DNA of 64,000 nucleotides from Lewinellaceae bacterium (GTDB taxonomy: Bacteria; Bacteroidota; Bacteroidia; Chitinophagales; Saprospiraceae), in NCBI GenBank assembly GCA_020636005.1, contig JACJYR010000001.1, positions 3,290,501 to 3,354,500 of the forward strand, in the 5' to 3' direction. Under the pieces are notes generated by a model. That model had not been told where the DNA came from, did no database searches, and worked only from the letters and a program-made list of their open reading frames with translations. The translations under genes and the position numbers were made by a program. Below, piece after piece: positions 1 through 8,001 of this stretch (position 1 is its first letter; every line of letters begins with the position of its first letter).

Positions 1-46
1 GCATTTTTTCCAAAAAAGAAAGCAAAGGTAAAACTTTAAAAAAACC

Positions 47-706
47 TCAGACTGCGAGCACCCCTGCCGCCAGTTTGTAGTATTTTCCCTCAAAGCAGAT
101 GCCCAGCGAAACCGTGATAAATACGGCCTCCTTGCCCTCAAGTGGGGCAGGGTCTTCCTGCATACGGTTAAAAAAGTCCACGTCCGTCATGGGCAGATCG
201 TATGGTACCCCGCCATGATGGAAGTGCAGGCGGGGTTTGGTGTTGTAGGGGGTGCAAAAATAGGCATGGGGGTCAGCAGCTTTTATCAGTACCAACGACC
301 TGCTGAAATGGGCCACCTCAGGTTCGCTGGCGTATTTTTCTCTATTGCCCAAAATGCCACTGCCCTCCTCCTCGGCAAGCTGTTCCAAATGTGCCACCGA
401 CAGATCTGCTCGCCTGACCACCCGCAACGAATCCTTCACAAACAGCACGTTTTCAGTCTGATAGCCTTTGGGGCAAGCCCTCACAGGTACCAACTCCAGG
501 ATGTCCCCGACCCGGATGTGCTTCACCCATTCCGCAGGCACCTGTCCATGGTCGTGCCACGACACGGGCCTTATCCACTTGGGGCGTTCGTTTTCTTTTA
601 CAAAATGGAACCGGCCAAGGGAATCGGGAGAAAGCTCGATGCCGGCGATGCAGCGTTCGCCGTATTTCCTTGAATTGGCCAGGCAGAGGAAGTGGGTTTT
701 CTTCAT
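47..706 (-). CDS. Probable dual-OB-domain protein, last gene of a DUF488 trio
   Basis: A 219-residue soluble protein with no signal peptide or membrane segment. The N-terminus (KKTHFLCLANSRKYGERCIAG) followed by a statement of principal-like region (about residues 28-55, GRFHFVKENERPKWIRPV) and a second beta-rich half resembles proteins annotated as dual OB-containing domain, which are often found beside DUF488 genes. I recognise the family only by this pattern, so the name is tentative. Its start lies 55 bases after the stop of the DUF488 gene at 762-1202 on the same strand, so the three genes probably form one transcript. If the OB folds are real, nucleic acid or nucleotide binding would be the likely role; this is inference. 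No catalytic motif is visible. Confidence 0.55.
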   Translation of the reverse strand: MKKTHFLCLANSRKYGERCIAGIELSPDSLGRFHFVKENERPKWIRPVSWHDHGQVPAEWVKHIRVGDILELVPVRACPKGYQTENVLFVKDSLRVVRRADLSVAHLEQLAEEEGSGILGNREKYASEPEVAHFSRSLVLIKAADPHAYFCTPYNTKPRLHFHHGGVPYDLPMTDVDFFNRMQEDPAPLEGKEAVFITVSLGICFEGKYYKLAAGVLAV

Positions 707-761
707 AGCAAACGGGGTTTGTGGTTGGTGCTTTAGGTTTGGGCCAATAGGACACCCGGGC

Positions 762-1202
762 CTACTTCAAATGCACAATTTCCACCCCGTTGAAGCGGTG
801 CTGGAAATATTCGGCCAGGAGGCGGCGGTGGCATTTCTCAGGGCCGTGTTCGCTGCAGAGCAGGCAGTGCTGGTGCAGTGCTTCGATGTTCACCTTGTCG
901 CCGAGCTTGCGCATGTCCACCAGGTTCAGGTACGCTACCTCGTATTCCTCCCAGGTCATTTTTTTGTTGCGGTAAGCGTCGAGCAGTTCTTTGGTGGGGG
1001 CAAAGTCGAGGTTGTGCTCGTAACCCATGCCGCCGATTTCTTTGAGGAAAAACTGGAGGTCGGTGCCTTTTGCAAATCCGGCCAATTGCGAAGCATTGCT
1101 GATGCGGGTGTCCACCACGGCCTCGACTTCGTTGTTGCGGAGCAGGTCGAAAAATTTGCTGGCGGGCTTCCCCGTGAATCCGATGGTATAGAGTTTTGTC
1201 AT
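762..1202 (-). CDS. DUF488 family protein (second of two)
   Basis: A 146-residue DUF488 protein starting MTKLYTIGFTGKPASKFF. I chose the ATG at 1202 because it gives the canonical family N-terminus (YTIGxS/T) and lies 13 bases after the stop of the upstream DUF488 gene; the reading frame is open further upstream but that stretch is unlike the family. The C-terminal half carries the family Cys/His signature CSEHGPEKCHRRLLAEYF at about residues 117-134. The function of DUF488 is not established; the conserved Cys and His residues suggest a catalytic or metal-linked site. This copy is shorter than its neighbour and only distantly similar to it, so the two are anciently diverged paralogues rather than a recent duplication. 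Confidence 0.85.
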   Translation of the reverse strand: MTKLYTIGFTGKPASKFFDLLRNNEVEAVVDTRISNASQLAGFAKGTDLQFFLKEIGGMGYEHNLDFAPTKELLDAYRNKKMTWEEYEVAYLNLVDMRKLGDKVNIEALHQHCLLCSEHGPEKCHRRLLAEYFQHRFNGVEIVHLK

Positions 1203-1215
1203 GGTGGACTGTTTT

Positions 1216-1833
1216 CTAATTTTTTTCTTCTTTTGGCGACCAGCCCACTTGTTGGTTGTGGAGGCGATAGGCCGCTTTAAGTTGGTGTTCGGGGGTGATG
1301 TCTGGTTCAAAAATATTGGGCTGGGGCAGTTTTTTGGCGTACCGTTTCAGCAGTTCGGCTTCCAGTTGGGCATGGCTGGCGAGTGCCTTTTCTTTTAAAA
1401 TGTGGAGCACCTCGAAACCATGTTTTTCCAAAAAGGGGGCGATCATGGAAAAACGGTGGCAGTCGAGCGGGTCGGCTTCGGCGCACATGAGGGTTGGGAA
1501 ATAGCCTTTGTCAACGCCCTCTTCCAATCGGCGGACGCCCTGGCGGAAGGCCTCCGTGGCCTGCACTTTTTCAAAATCCACTTTGCCGTCATCGTCGTGC
1601 AGGGCTGTATTGGTGTGCCGGGCGCCAAATTCTTTTCCAAAATGCAGATATACTATTCCGTTCTCTTTCAGGAAATTGGCGAGGTTTGGCTTGTTGTACT
1701 GCGGGTTGTACTGGCTGGCCGGTGTGCTGCGCACGTCCACCACGCAGTCCACGCCGTATGCTTGCAGCAGTTCGAGGAAGTACTCAGCCGGGTGGCTGGA
1801 GTGGCCGATGGTGTAGATTACTTTTTTGGGCAT
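1216..1833 (-). CDS. DUF488 family protein (first of two)
   Basis: A 205-residue DUF488 protein, first gene of the minus-strand trio. It begins MPKKVIYTIGHSSHPAEYF, the usual family start, with DVRSTPASQYNPQYN at about residues 33-47 and the Cys/His signature CAEADPLDCHRFSMI at about 122-136. A C-terminal extension of about 45 residues, rich in Lys and Gln, follows the domain and is absent from the shorter paralogue downstream. The leader between this start and the divergent nagB-like gene contains short AAACAC-type repeats and a copy of the dispersed inverted-repeat element. Function unknown; DUF488 proteins occur widely in bacteria as stand-alone genes, so the pairing of two with an OB-like partner is the notable point. 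Confidence 0.88.
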   Translation of the reverse strand: MPKKVIYTIGHSSHPAEYFLELLQAYGVDCVVDVRSTPASQYNPQYNKPNLANFLKENGIVYLHFGKEFGARHTNTALHDDDGKVDFEKVQATEAFRQGVRRLEEGVDKGYFPTLMCAEADPLDCHRFSMIAPFLEKHGFEVLHILKEKALASHAQLEAELLKRYAKKLPQPNIFEPDITPEHQLKAAYRLHNQQVGWSPKEEKN

Positions 1834-1849
1834 GAACGGTGGTAAATAT

Positions 1850-1880
1850 GTGTTTAGGTGTTTGCGTGTTTATGTGTTTT
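1850..1880. repeat. Short imperfect tandem repeat in the DUF488 leader
   Basis: Three to four imperfect copies of a unit close to GTGTTTANGT (read on the minus strand as AAACAC followed by TA or GC) sit 17 bases before the DUF488 start at 1833. Such runs can vary in copy number and change leader length. No function is demonstrated. Confidence 0.5.
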
Positions 1881-1937
1881 GGAAGTCTGTTCTTTTTTTA
1901 CACTTTGAAAACCAAATTAAACAATACACTCAAACTC

Positions 1938-2053
1938 TTAAGTAACAATGAAAAAATAACTTCACCATTTTGATTTTGAAAACCCCAGCAATGGAGGGGT
2001 TTTTTAAAAATAATCCCGATTTCACATCGGGATTATTTTTCCTTCGATCCTAA
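1938..2053 (+). repeat. Dispersed inverted-repeat element, copy A
   Basis: A 116-bp intergenic element. The outer ends form an imperfect terminal inverted repeat of about 20 bp (left end contains AATGAAAAAATAA, right end contains TTATTTTTCCTTCGATCC). Inside lie two hairpins: AAAACCCC/GGGGTTTT at about 1979-2002, and a 12-bp stem AATAATCCCGAT/ATCGGGATTATT at about 2008-2037 followed by T residues, which looks like an intrinsic terminator. It sits between divergent genes. Related copies are at 9140-9245 (inverted), 10856-10968 and 46716-46830, with a degenerate copy at 9634-9719. Confidence 0.88.
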
Positions 2054-2077
2054 ACACAAACAAACACAAAAATCCTT

Positions 2078-2803
2078 ATGAAATTAGAAATACTGAACGA
2101 TTATGAAGCCCTTTCCGCCAGGGCCGCCGAACTGGTGGCGGGCATCGTGCGGGCCAAACCGGACGCCGTGCTATGCCTGGCCTCCGGCCATACGCCAATT
2201 GGGCTTTTTAAGCAACTGGCCGCCCTGTCAAAAGCTGGCCAAATTGACCTTGGCCATTGCAAATTTATCGGGTTGGATGAATGGGTGGGCATTCCCCCGG
2301 AGGAGGCGGGCAGTTGCTGCTACTTTCTGGACGTGAATTTATTCAAACCGCTGGACATAGCTGCCGATCAGTGCTTTTTTTTCAACGGCATGGCCAAAGA
2401 CCTGGAAGATGAATGCCGACAGATGGACGCCGCTATCGCCCGCCTCGGCGGCCTCGACCTGATGGTGGTCGGTATCGGCATGAACGGTCACATCGCTCTC
2501 AATGAACCAGGGACGCTCTGGAACCTGTACTCCCAAGTTTCCGACCTGGATGCAACGACGGTGCAGGTCGGGCAGAAATATTTTACCAAAAAAACCCAAC
2601 TCGCCAAAGGGCTGACCCTGGGACTTCGCCACCTGCGGGAAGCCCGGCTGCCGCTGCTTCTCGCAGCAGGTGAGGGAAAGGCAAGGATAGTAAAACAAGC
2701 CTTGCAGGGGAATCCGTCGGAGGCCTTGCCGGCCAGCATTTTCCAGACGCTGGAGCAGGGGGTGATACTCCTGGACAGGGCTGCTGCCGCAGAATTGAAA
2801 TGA
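2078..2803 (+). CDS. NagB-like glucosamine-6-phosphate deaminase/isomerase
   Basis: A 241-residue protein of the NagB/6-phosphogluconolactonase superfamily, which converts glucosamine-6-phosphate to fructose-6-phosphate plus ammonia, or acts on a related amino sugar phosphate. Motifs: sugar-phosphate loop SGHTP at residues 36-40, GLDEW with the acid-base Asp67, and GIGMNGHIALNEPG at 132-145 with the ring-opening His138 and Glu143. The MNGH sequence matches the Gram-positive NagB type (RNGH/QNGH) rather than the enterobacterial NDGH, so it is not a loss of function. It stands alone with no nagA or transporter beside it, so whether the substrate is glucosamine-, galactosamine- or another hexosamine-6-phosphate is not decided by context. 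The leader begins directly after repeat element copy A. Confidence 0.88.
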   Translation: MKLEILNDYEALSARAAELVAGIVRAKPDAVLCLASGHTPIGLFKQLAALSKAGQIDLGHCKFIGLDEWVGIPPEEAGSCCYFLDVNLFKPLDIAADQCFFFNGMAKDLEDECRQMDAAIARLGGLDLMVVGIGMNGHIALNEPGTLWNLYSQVSDLDATTVQVGQKYFTKKTQLAKGLTLGLRHLREARLPLLLAAGEGKARIVKQALQGNPSEALPASIFQTLEQGVILLDRAAAAELK

Positions 2804-3120
2804 GGCGGAATCCTATTTCGACCGTACAAATTTTCAGGCGTTTTGCCTTGCTTCAGTGGTAGTTTTCAGAATATAGCTGCCAGGGGCAGCCTGTCAACGT
2901 ATTCCGTGAGAGAACATCATTGTCCCTTTCCCTTGGGAATTGACAGAGTGGGAGGTGGAAAAGTAAAAATGAAAAATTTTTCTTTTCTACCTCTTCCATT
3001 TCTGTTATCAATCCTCCGCCTGATTGCTCCAAAGCCTGATTTTTTGCTTGCCCTGGCAGCTTGGTGGCGTGCTGCTGTACTGAGGACTACCTTAACAAAG
3101 ACAAATTATTCTTCTCGTCT
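2804..3120. other. Convergent intergenic region
   Basis: The region lies between the 3' ends of the nagB-like gene (plus) and pdxH (minus). It holds a small hairpin GCTGCC/GGCAGC at 2876-2890 and a long imperfect inverted repeat at about 2951-2997 (GGAGGTGGAAAAG against CTTTTCTACCTCTTCC) rich in A and T runs, which could serve as a bidirectional terminator. No convincing coding sequence is visible. Confidence 0.4.
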
Positions 3121-3759
3121 TCATGGGGCCAGCCGCTCGATGGCCCATCCACCCGCCCCATCCGGCGCATACCTGAAGCGGTCGTGCAGCCTGCTTTGCT
3201 GCCCCTGCCAAAACTCAAAGCTGGTGGGCACCACCCGGTAGCCGCCCCAGAAAGACGGGAGGGGTACTTCGCCGCTGCCGAACTTTTGTTTCATCTCCTC
3301 GAATTTCATCATCAACGCCTGTCGGGAGTTGATCACGCTGCTCTGGTTGCTCACCCAGGCCCCGATCTGGCTGCCCTTAGGGCGGGTCAGGAAGTATTTC
3401 ACGGACTCGGCTGTGGTGACCCTTTCTGCGGTGCCGGTGACGAACACCTGCCGCTCCAGGTCGTGCCAGGGAAAGTGCAGGGCCACCTTGGGGTTGTGGG
3501 CTATTTCCTGAGCCTTCCGGCTTCCGTAGTTGGTGTAAAACACAAAGCCCCGCTCATCGAACATTTTCATAAGTACCATCCGAAGGGACGGCTGGCCGTC
3601 GGTGCCCACAGTGGACAGCGTGACGGCATTGGGCATCCGGTAGCCCGCCGCCTGTACGTCGCCGAACCATCGGGCAAATTGTTGCACTGGATCCGGATGG
3701 AGATCCCGGCGGTGAAGGCCGGCTTTCAGGAATTCTTCCCGCATATAGCTCAAGTCCAT
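3121..3759 (-). CDS. pdxH: Pyridoxamine 5'-phosphate oxidase
   Basis: A 212-residue cytoplasmic FMN enzyme that oxidises pyridoxine- or pyridoxamine-5'-phosphate to pyridoxal-5'-phosphate, the last step of vitamin B6 synthesis and salvage. The length and full set of family motifs match: RMVLMK at 60-65 and YTNYGSRKA at 76-84 for FMN phosphate and ring, QIGAWVSNQSS at 131-141, WGGYRV at 171-176, and the C-terminal FWQGQQSRLHDR at 183-194 that contacts FMN and substrate. The ATG at 3759 gives the common MREEFLKAGL-type N-terminus. The gene is monocistronic, convergent with the nagB-like gene and divergent from the acetate transporter. Confidence 0.95.
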   Translation of the reverse strand: MDLSYMREEFLKAGLHRRDLHPDPVQQFARWFGDVQAAGYRMPNAVTLSTVGTDGQPSLRMVLMKMFDERGFVFYTNYGSRKAQEIAHNPKVALHFPWHDLERQVFVTGTAERVTTAESVKYFLTRPKGSQIGAWVSNQSSVINSRQALMMKFEEMKQKFGSGEVPLPSFWGGYRVVPTSFEFWQGQQSRLHDRFRYAPDGAGGWAIERLAP

Positions 3760-4091
3760 GTTGTTGGTTTTTTTGTACTGCGCACCAATGCACAGGGCCT
3801 GGCGAAAGTTGGCCTGGCATCGGATTTCTACCAGGTTGCATTATTTGTAAATACAGGCCAGGCAACAATGACAAACCTCATGCTGATACCTGAAAAATTT
3901 CATGTGGGGCTTTCATCTCTGGCCTGTTATCTTGCTCCCTGATAATTCATTTATATTAGACCCCTTTAGGTGCGTTGCATTCGAAAAATGCGCTAGCAGA
4001 TGATTGGCCGTTGGCCAATATCTAACAGACTTTGCGAAACACCTATGGGCGTGTTTTTTTCATCTACTTTCACATCGCTTAACCAAACAAA
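3760..4091. promoter_or_regulatory. Divergent control region of pdxH and the acetate transporter
   Basis: A 332-bp region between two divergent starts. It contains a perfect 7-bp inverted repeat ATTGGCC-GTT-GGCCAAT at 4003-4019, a second GCATT/AATGC hairpin at about 3977-3991, and a hairpin AACAC/GTGTT followed by seven T residues at about 4039-4059, just before the transporter start. The palindrome could be an operator and the last hairpin an attenuator; both are inference. No open reading frame here looks coding. Confidence 0.4.
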
Positions 4092-4652
4092 ATGGAAGCA
4101 AAATTATCTAACCCTGCGCCATTGGGCCTCATGGGTTTTGGCATGACTACCGTCCTGCTCAACCTCCACAATGCTGGTTTTTTCCCCGTCAGTGCCATGA
4201 TATTGGCCATGGGCATTTTTTACGGCGGCATCGCACAGGTCATTGCAGGCATCCTTGAATTCAAAAAAGGCAACACCTTTGGCACCACGGCTTTTACCTC
4301 TTATGGCCTTTTTTGGATCACGCTCGTGGCGCTATGGATTTTTCCAGAATTTGGCTGGGCCAAAGGGGGGGCCACAGAGGTAGCCTTTATGGGCTGGTAC
4401 CTTTTCTTGTGGGGCGTTTTCACTTTCTTCATGTGGTTAGGCACTTTGAATAAAAACAAAGTACTGCAGTTCATTTTCCTCAGCTTGTGGATTCTGTTCT
4501 TCCTGCTGGCCATTCGCGATTGGACAGGCTCGGCGCTGATAGGGACCATTGCGGGTTGGGAAGGGATCGTCTGCGGTGCATCGGCTATTTACCTGGCCAT
4601 GGCGGAGGTGTTGAACGAGACGAGGGGCAAGGTCATCCTGCCCATTGGGTAG
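4092..4652 (+). CDS. Acetate uptake transporter, GPR1/FUN34/SatP family
   Basis: A 186-residue inner-membrane protein with six predicted hydrophobic segments. It starts with the family signature NPAPLGLMGFGMTT at residues 7-20 (canonical NPAPLGL), has the MGIFYGGIAQ segment near 46-55 that lines the anion path, and ends after a short hydrophilic tail, as expected for the acetate/succinate channel-like family. The length is normal. It faces meaB tail to tail with 20 bases between the stops. Uptake of acetate would feed acetyl-CoA metabolism, and the adjacent meaB concerns propionate/methylmalonyl-CoA; a shared short-chain-acid theme is possible but they are on opposite strands. Confidence 0.9.
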   Translation: MEAKLSNPAPLGLMGFGMTTVLLNLHNAGFFPVSAMILAMGIFYGGIAQVIAGILEFKKGNTFGTTAFTSYGLFWITLVALWIFPEFGWAKGGATEVAFMGWYLFLWGVFTFFMWLGTLNKNKVLQFIFLSLWILFFLLAIRDWTGSALIGTIAGWEGIVCGASAIYLAMAEVLNETRGKVILPIG

Positions 4653-4672
4653 GCTAGCTTCCAGGCATTTGC

Positions 4673-5695
4673 TCAAATGGCAGCCTGACCGCTCTTTTTA
4701 AATAAATCGATAAGCCTGTCGGCAGCCTTGGCGATGGGGAGTTTGTTTTCTACCACGGCGTCTTCCATTTCAGGAAGTTGTGCCCTGACTGCTTCGTTTT
4801 CATAAAACTGTGCCTTGAGCAATTGGGCGATCAACTCGTGCAACCACTGCTTCGCCTGATCTTTCCTGTTGTTCACAAACCAGCCGCTTTCTTTGGTAAT
4901 TTGTTGAAAATCAAGCACTAATTGCCAAATTTCAGGAATACCCCTACCGGTCAGCGCAGAACAGGTTACCGTTTTTGCCGGCCAGCCGGAGGGCTTGGGG
5001 GGGAAGAGGTGGAGCGCCCCGGCATATTCCTTCCGGGCTGCTTTTGCCAATTCTATCCGGTCGCCGTCGGCCTTGTTGATGGCGAGGAGGTCGGCCATTT
5101 CCACAATACCCCGCTTGATGCCCTGCAGCTCGTCGCCCGCACCCGGCAGCAGCAGCAGGAGGAAGAAATCCACCATCCCGTGTACAGTTGTCTCCGACTG
5201 CCCCACGCCCACCGTTTCAATCAAAATTGTATCAAATCCAGCCGCCTCGCAGAGCAGCATGGCCTCCCGTGTCCTGGCCGCCACACCGCCCAGTGAATCC
5301 CCTGCCGGACTGGGCCGGATGAAGGCACGGGGGTCGGTGGAGAGCTGGCTCATGCGGGTCTTGTCGCCGAGGATGCTGCCCCTGCTCACCTGGCTGGTGG
5401 GGTCTATGGCGAGCACGGCCAGCCGCCGGCCCTGCTCTTGCGTGAGGTAGCTGCCAAAGGTTTCGATGAAACTGCTCTTCCCCACGCCGGGCGAACCTGT
5501 GATGCCAATGCGGAGCGAGTTGCCCGTGCAGGGCAGGCACTGTTCGAGGATTTCCCGGACGAGGGCCTGGTGTTCGATCCGCCTGCTTTCCGCCAAAGTG
5601 ATGGCCCTTCCAAGCACGATACGGTCGCCGTGGAGGATGCCTTCCGCGTAGTCATTTGCGGTCTTTAGATCCCTGTTTTTGTTGTTTTTAGTCAA
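4673..5695 (-). CDS. meaB: Methylmalonyl-CoA mutase-associated GTPase MeaB
   Basis: A 340-residue SIMIBI-class P-loop GTPase that protects and reloads the B12 enzyme methylmalonyl-CoA mutase. It has an N-terminal helical region, the Walker A motif GSPGVGKSS at 67-75, the metal and base-sensing AIDPTS at about 96-101, the family segment MSQLSTDPRAFIRPSP near 115-130, the ETVGVGQSE switch region near 160-168, NKAD for guanine specificity near 207-210, and a C-terminal dimerisation arm. The length fits. No mutase subunit gene is in this window. Start chosen at the ATG at 5695, which gives an N-terminus of usual length. Confidence 0.94.
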   Translation of the reverse strand: MTKNNKNRDLKTANDYAEGILHGDRIVLGRAITLAESRRIEHQALVREILEQCLPCTGNSLRIGITGSPGVGKSSFIETFGSYLTQEQGRRLAVLAIDPTSQVSRGSILGDKTRMSQLSTDPRAFIRPSPAGDSLGGVAARTREAMLLCEAAGFDTILIETVGVGQSETTVHGMVDFFLLLLLPGAGDELQGIKRGIVEMADLLAINKADGDRIELAKAARKEYAGALHLFPPKPSGWPAKTVTCSALTGRGIPEIWQLVLDFQQITKESGWFVNNRKDQAKQWLHELIAQLLKAQFYENEAVRAQLPEMEDAVVENKLPIAKAADRLIDLFKKSGQAAI

Positions 5696-6334
5696 ATGAA
5701 ATTCCCGGCTAAAAGGTTAAGGAGTATTAACGTTCGGCAATCAGCACTTTAACAATATTTGCAAACCGCTCTTTTTCAACGCTTTGCGAAATTGTTCTTT
5801 GTTTAACTTTTGCCGGTCAACTTTCAAATGAGGTTAAAGTCTAATTAACCTTACCCTATTGGCCAGCCCCGGCTTGCACAAATGTACCCTGCCCTTTTTC
5901 TTTGTCAACATCGAACAGGCAATACTTTTTTCATACCGGCAGCATGGGGTTCGCCCCATGCTGTTTTTTGCCCCTCCAAAAAAAGGAGTAAGAAGCGATT
6001 GGCAAAAGGCGGGGAGCCGATCTGAAAATCAATTTTATACAAAAACACGGATGGTTTTGCCGGTAGTTGTGGCACAGGGCTGTTAGCACTTCTACCGCTA
6101 AAAGCTCTCCGCTCAGCAAAGGCCTGCTATGGGCAATATAAAAAAACCTGTAGCTGCGTCTTCTATTGGCCTCATCAAACCTAAAGATTCATCAATCTAT
6201 CAAACATTTTCCGGCAGCGTCTAGCGGCACCTTGGTTAGTTAAATTGTAATTACCCAGACTCTCTCGCCGCTGTGGCGCTGCCTTTTTTTTTGTTGGGTG
6301 ATTGTTGCCGGTTGTTGTGCCCGTTGCTTTCAAC
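5696..6334. other. 639-bp region without a protein gene; possible small RNA
   Basis: No convincing coding sequence lies between meaB and the WD40 gene. The main signal is the strong plus-strand terminator at 5940-5970 (listed separately) with no plus-strand gene upstream: the nearest, the acetate transporter, ends at 4652 with the antisense meaB in between. A weak promoter-like pair, TTTG at 5783-5786 and TAACTTTTG at 5804-5812, would give a transcript of about 150 nt ending at the terminator. The spacing is shorter than the Bacteroidota consensus, so the promoter is uncertain. Confidence 0.4.
5940..5970 (+). terminator. UUCG-tetraloop intrinsic terminator
   Basis: A perfect 10-bp stem CAGCATGGGG/CCCCATGCTG closed by a TTCG tetraloop at 5950-5953 and followed by TTTTTTG. 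UUCG loops are unusually stable, and the T run is on the plus strand. Confidence 0.85.
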
Positions 6335-7294
6335 CTACCGATCCCAACTTTCAACAGCCCAGAGGATTATCGTCCGGTCATCGCTGCAGGAAAGAAGGGT
6401 GTTTTCATGTTTTGACCACAAAAGCTTGTTCACAGAATTCATGTGCCCGCCATCCCTGGCCGCTTCCAATACTTTCAACAGGCTGAAATTTCCAGCGTCC
6501 CATATTTTCAAGGTTTTGTCACGGCTGGCAGTAGCAAAATACCGGCCCCCGGGATGAATAGCGATGTCGTTGATGGTGTACCAATGGGCAGGCTCCGACA
6601 AGAATTTCCTGAAGCCATGTTCCAGATCCCATCCATTCAAATGGGCATCCCTGCCGCCGCTCAGCAGGTAGTTGGCACCAGGGCCGTAGCGCACGGAGAA
6701 GACGGAATTGGCATGGGCATTGGGCAGCGTATGCTTCAATTCCAGGGTATCGGCATCCAGGAAATAAATACTGTTGTCGCTGCACCCAATGGCCAGTTCG
6801 TTTCTTTGTTCACAAAAATCCATACAGCGCAGGGCCTGGTGGGAGAGGTGAAATGTTTCCAGTGAGCGGGCTTCGTCAGGTTGCCACCGGGTAACTTTAC
6901 CGTCGCCGCCGAGCGTGAAAACACTTTCGTGGATTTCCCTGATTTCATAAACTCCTTTTTGGTGGTGGGCGATGTTTTTGGTCAAGCTGGCATCGTCCAG
7001 GTTCACCCAATGTACCCCGCCGTTCATGTTGCCGATTACCAGTTTGTTTTGCTTTTTTAAAAACAGCAGGGAAAAAATCTGGGCGTCCACTTTGGCCGTC
7101 AGGCGGCCTGTTTCGGGGTTGTTGAAGTCCCATTCTGCTACCCATCCGTCGCCGGCACCGGAGAGGAAATGCTGGTCGTCCCGCCCTTCGGCGAGGGCGA
7201 AAATGGAGGCGTTGTGGCCGGTCAATTGAGCTGCTTTTCGGATGTGCATGAAATGGTTGGTTACATTTGCGGAAGCAATTGCGTAAGGTGACAA
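6335..7294 (-). CDS. WD40 repeat beta-propeller protein
   Basis: A 319-residue cytoplasmic protein with no signal peptide, made of about seven WD40 blades. Clear GH...WD-type blades include LTGHNASIFAL (about 24-34) ending VAEWDF, the VRYGPGANYLLSGGRDAHL segment near 205-223 ending NGWDLE, IHPGGRYFATASRDKTLKIWD near 248-268, and the last blade ending in IILWAVESWD. Such propellers usually act as protein interaction platforms; the partner is not indicated. A second start, MHIRKAAQL at 7249, would fit the blade boundary better than the upstream ATG. It is divergent from the phosphopantetheinyl transferase gene with a 56-bp gap. Confidence 0.88.
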   Translation of the reverse strand: MSPYAIASANVTNHFMHIRKAAQLTGHNASIFALAEGRDDQHFLSGAGDGWVAEWDFNNPETGRLTAKVDAQIFSLLFLKKQNKLVIGNMNGGVHWVNLDDASLTKNIAHHQKGVYEIREIHESVFTLGGDGKVTRWQPDEARSLETFHLSHQALRCMDFCEQRNELAIGCSDNSIYFLDADTLELKHTLPNAHANSVFSVRYGPGANYLLSGGRDAHLNGWDLEHGFRKFLSEPAHWYTINDIAIHPGGRYFATASRDKTLKIWDAGNFSLLKVLEAARDGGHMNSVNKLLWSKHENTLLSCSDDRTIILWAVESWDR

Positions 7295-7350
7295 GGTTTC
7301 AAAATTAGCACAACAATCAAAAATGAAGTGCTAAACTAAATATTTCTATA

Positions 7351-7989
7351 GTGGCAATCTGGTTGGAAAAAAACACAACACACGACTCGCACCTGGGTAT
7401 CTGGAAAATCGAAGAGCCGGAAGATTTTTTCCTCCGGCAACTTGATTTGGAAGCCATCGAGGAAAACGAACTGGCCCGCATCAAAGGCCGCCGCCGGCTG
7501 GAGTGGCTGGCCAGCCGCCTGCTCGTCCACCAGTTGTTGGAAAGGCATCACCCTGGCCTTCGGCTGCCCGTTGTAAAGGATGATTTTGGGAAACCGCACA
7601 CGCCCGACTCGCACTTCCACCTTTCCTACAGCCACTCGCATGAATTCGTGGCGGCCATCCTCGCCCATTCGCCCACGGGCATTGACATCCAGTTTTTTGT
7701 ATCAAAAATTTCCGCCATTGCGCCCCGCTTTATGAACGAGGAGGAGTTGGCCAGTTTGCAGGCCTCCACCCGCCTGGAACATGCGCATTTTTATTGGTGC
7801 ATCAAGGAAGCGCTCTTCAAGGCTTATGGCAGGAAAGCCCTTGATTTCCGCCAGTCCATTTTAGTGCAACCTTTTGATTATCAGGAAAAAGGAAAGACGG
7901 TTGGGCAGGTTTGCAAGGATGGGTTTTGCCTTGAATTTGAGGTTTGGTTTGAGCGGGATGGGGAGTATTTCTTGGCGTATTGCTTATAG
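7351..7989 (+). CDS. 4'-phosphopantetheinyl transferase superfamily protein
   Basis: A 212-residue Sfp-type enzyme that transfers phosphopantetheine from CoA to a Ser of acyl or peptidyl carrier proteins. Motifs in order: KPHTPDSHFHLSYSHS at 81-96 (P1/P1a region), TGIDIQ at 109-114, and WCIKEALFKAYG at 149-160 (canonical WxxKEAxxK). The second metal-ligand position of the GxDxE motif is Gln114 instead of Glu; Asp112 and Glu153 remain, so Mg2+ binding is probably kept but altered. The start is GTG at 7351, the first in-frame start after an upstream A/T-rich leader. No carrier-protein or synthase gene is adjacent, so whether it serves fatty acid synthesis or a secondary pathway is unknown. Confidence 0.88.
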   Translation: MAIWLEKNTTHDSHLGIWKIEEPEDFFLRQLDLEAIEENELARIKGRRRLEWLASRLLVHQLLERHHPGLRLPVVKDDFGKPHTPDSHFHLSYSHSHEFVAAILAHSPTGIDIQFFVSKISAIAPRFMNEEELASLQASTRLEHAHFYWCIKEALFKAYGRKALDFRQSILVQPFDYQEKGKTVGQVCKDGFCLEFEVWFERDGEYFLAYCL

Positions 7990-8001
7990 TATCGGATGGA
8001 G

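Noticed and set aside
47..1833. Calling the DUF488 trio a defence system
   Set aside because: No nuclease, helicase, methylase or other defence signature is adjacent, and the OB assignment itself is tentative.
2207..2520. Loss of a catalytic Asp in the NagB-like protein (NGH instead of DGH)
   Set aside because: The MNGH form matches the NagB type of Gram-positive bacteria, so it is a normal variant.
5859..6119. Small reading frames in the 639-bp gap on both strands
   Set aside because: No start context, conserved motif or codon pattern; they overlap the terminator hairpin.
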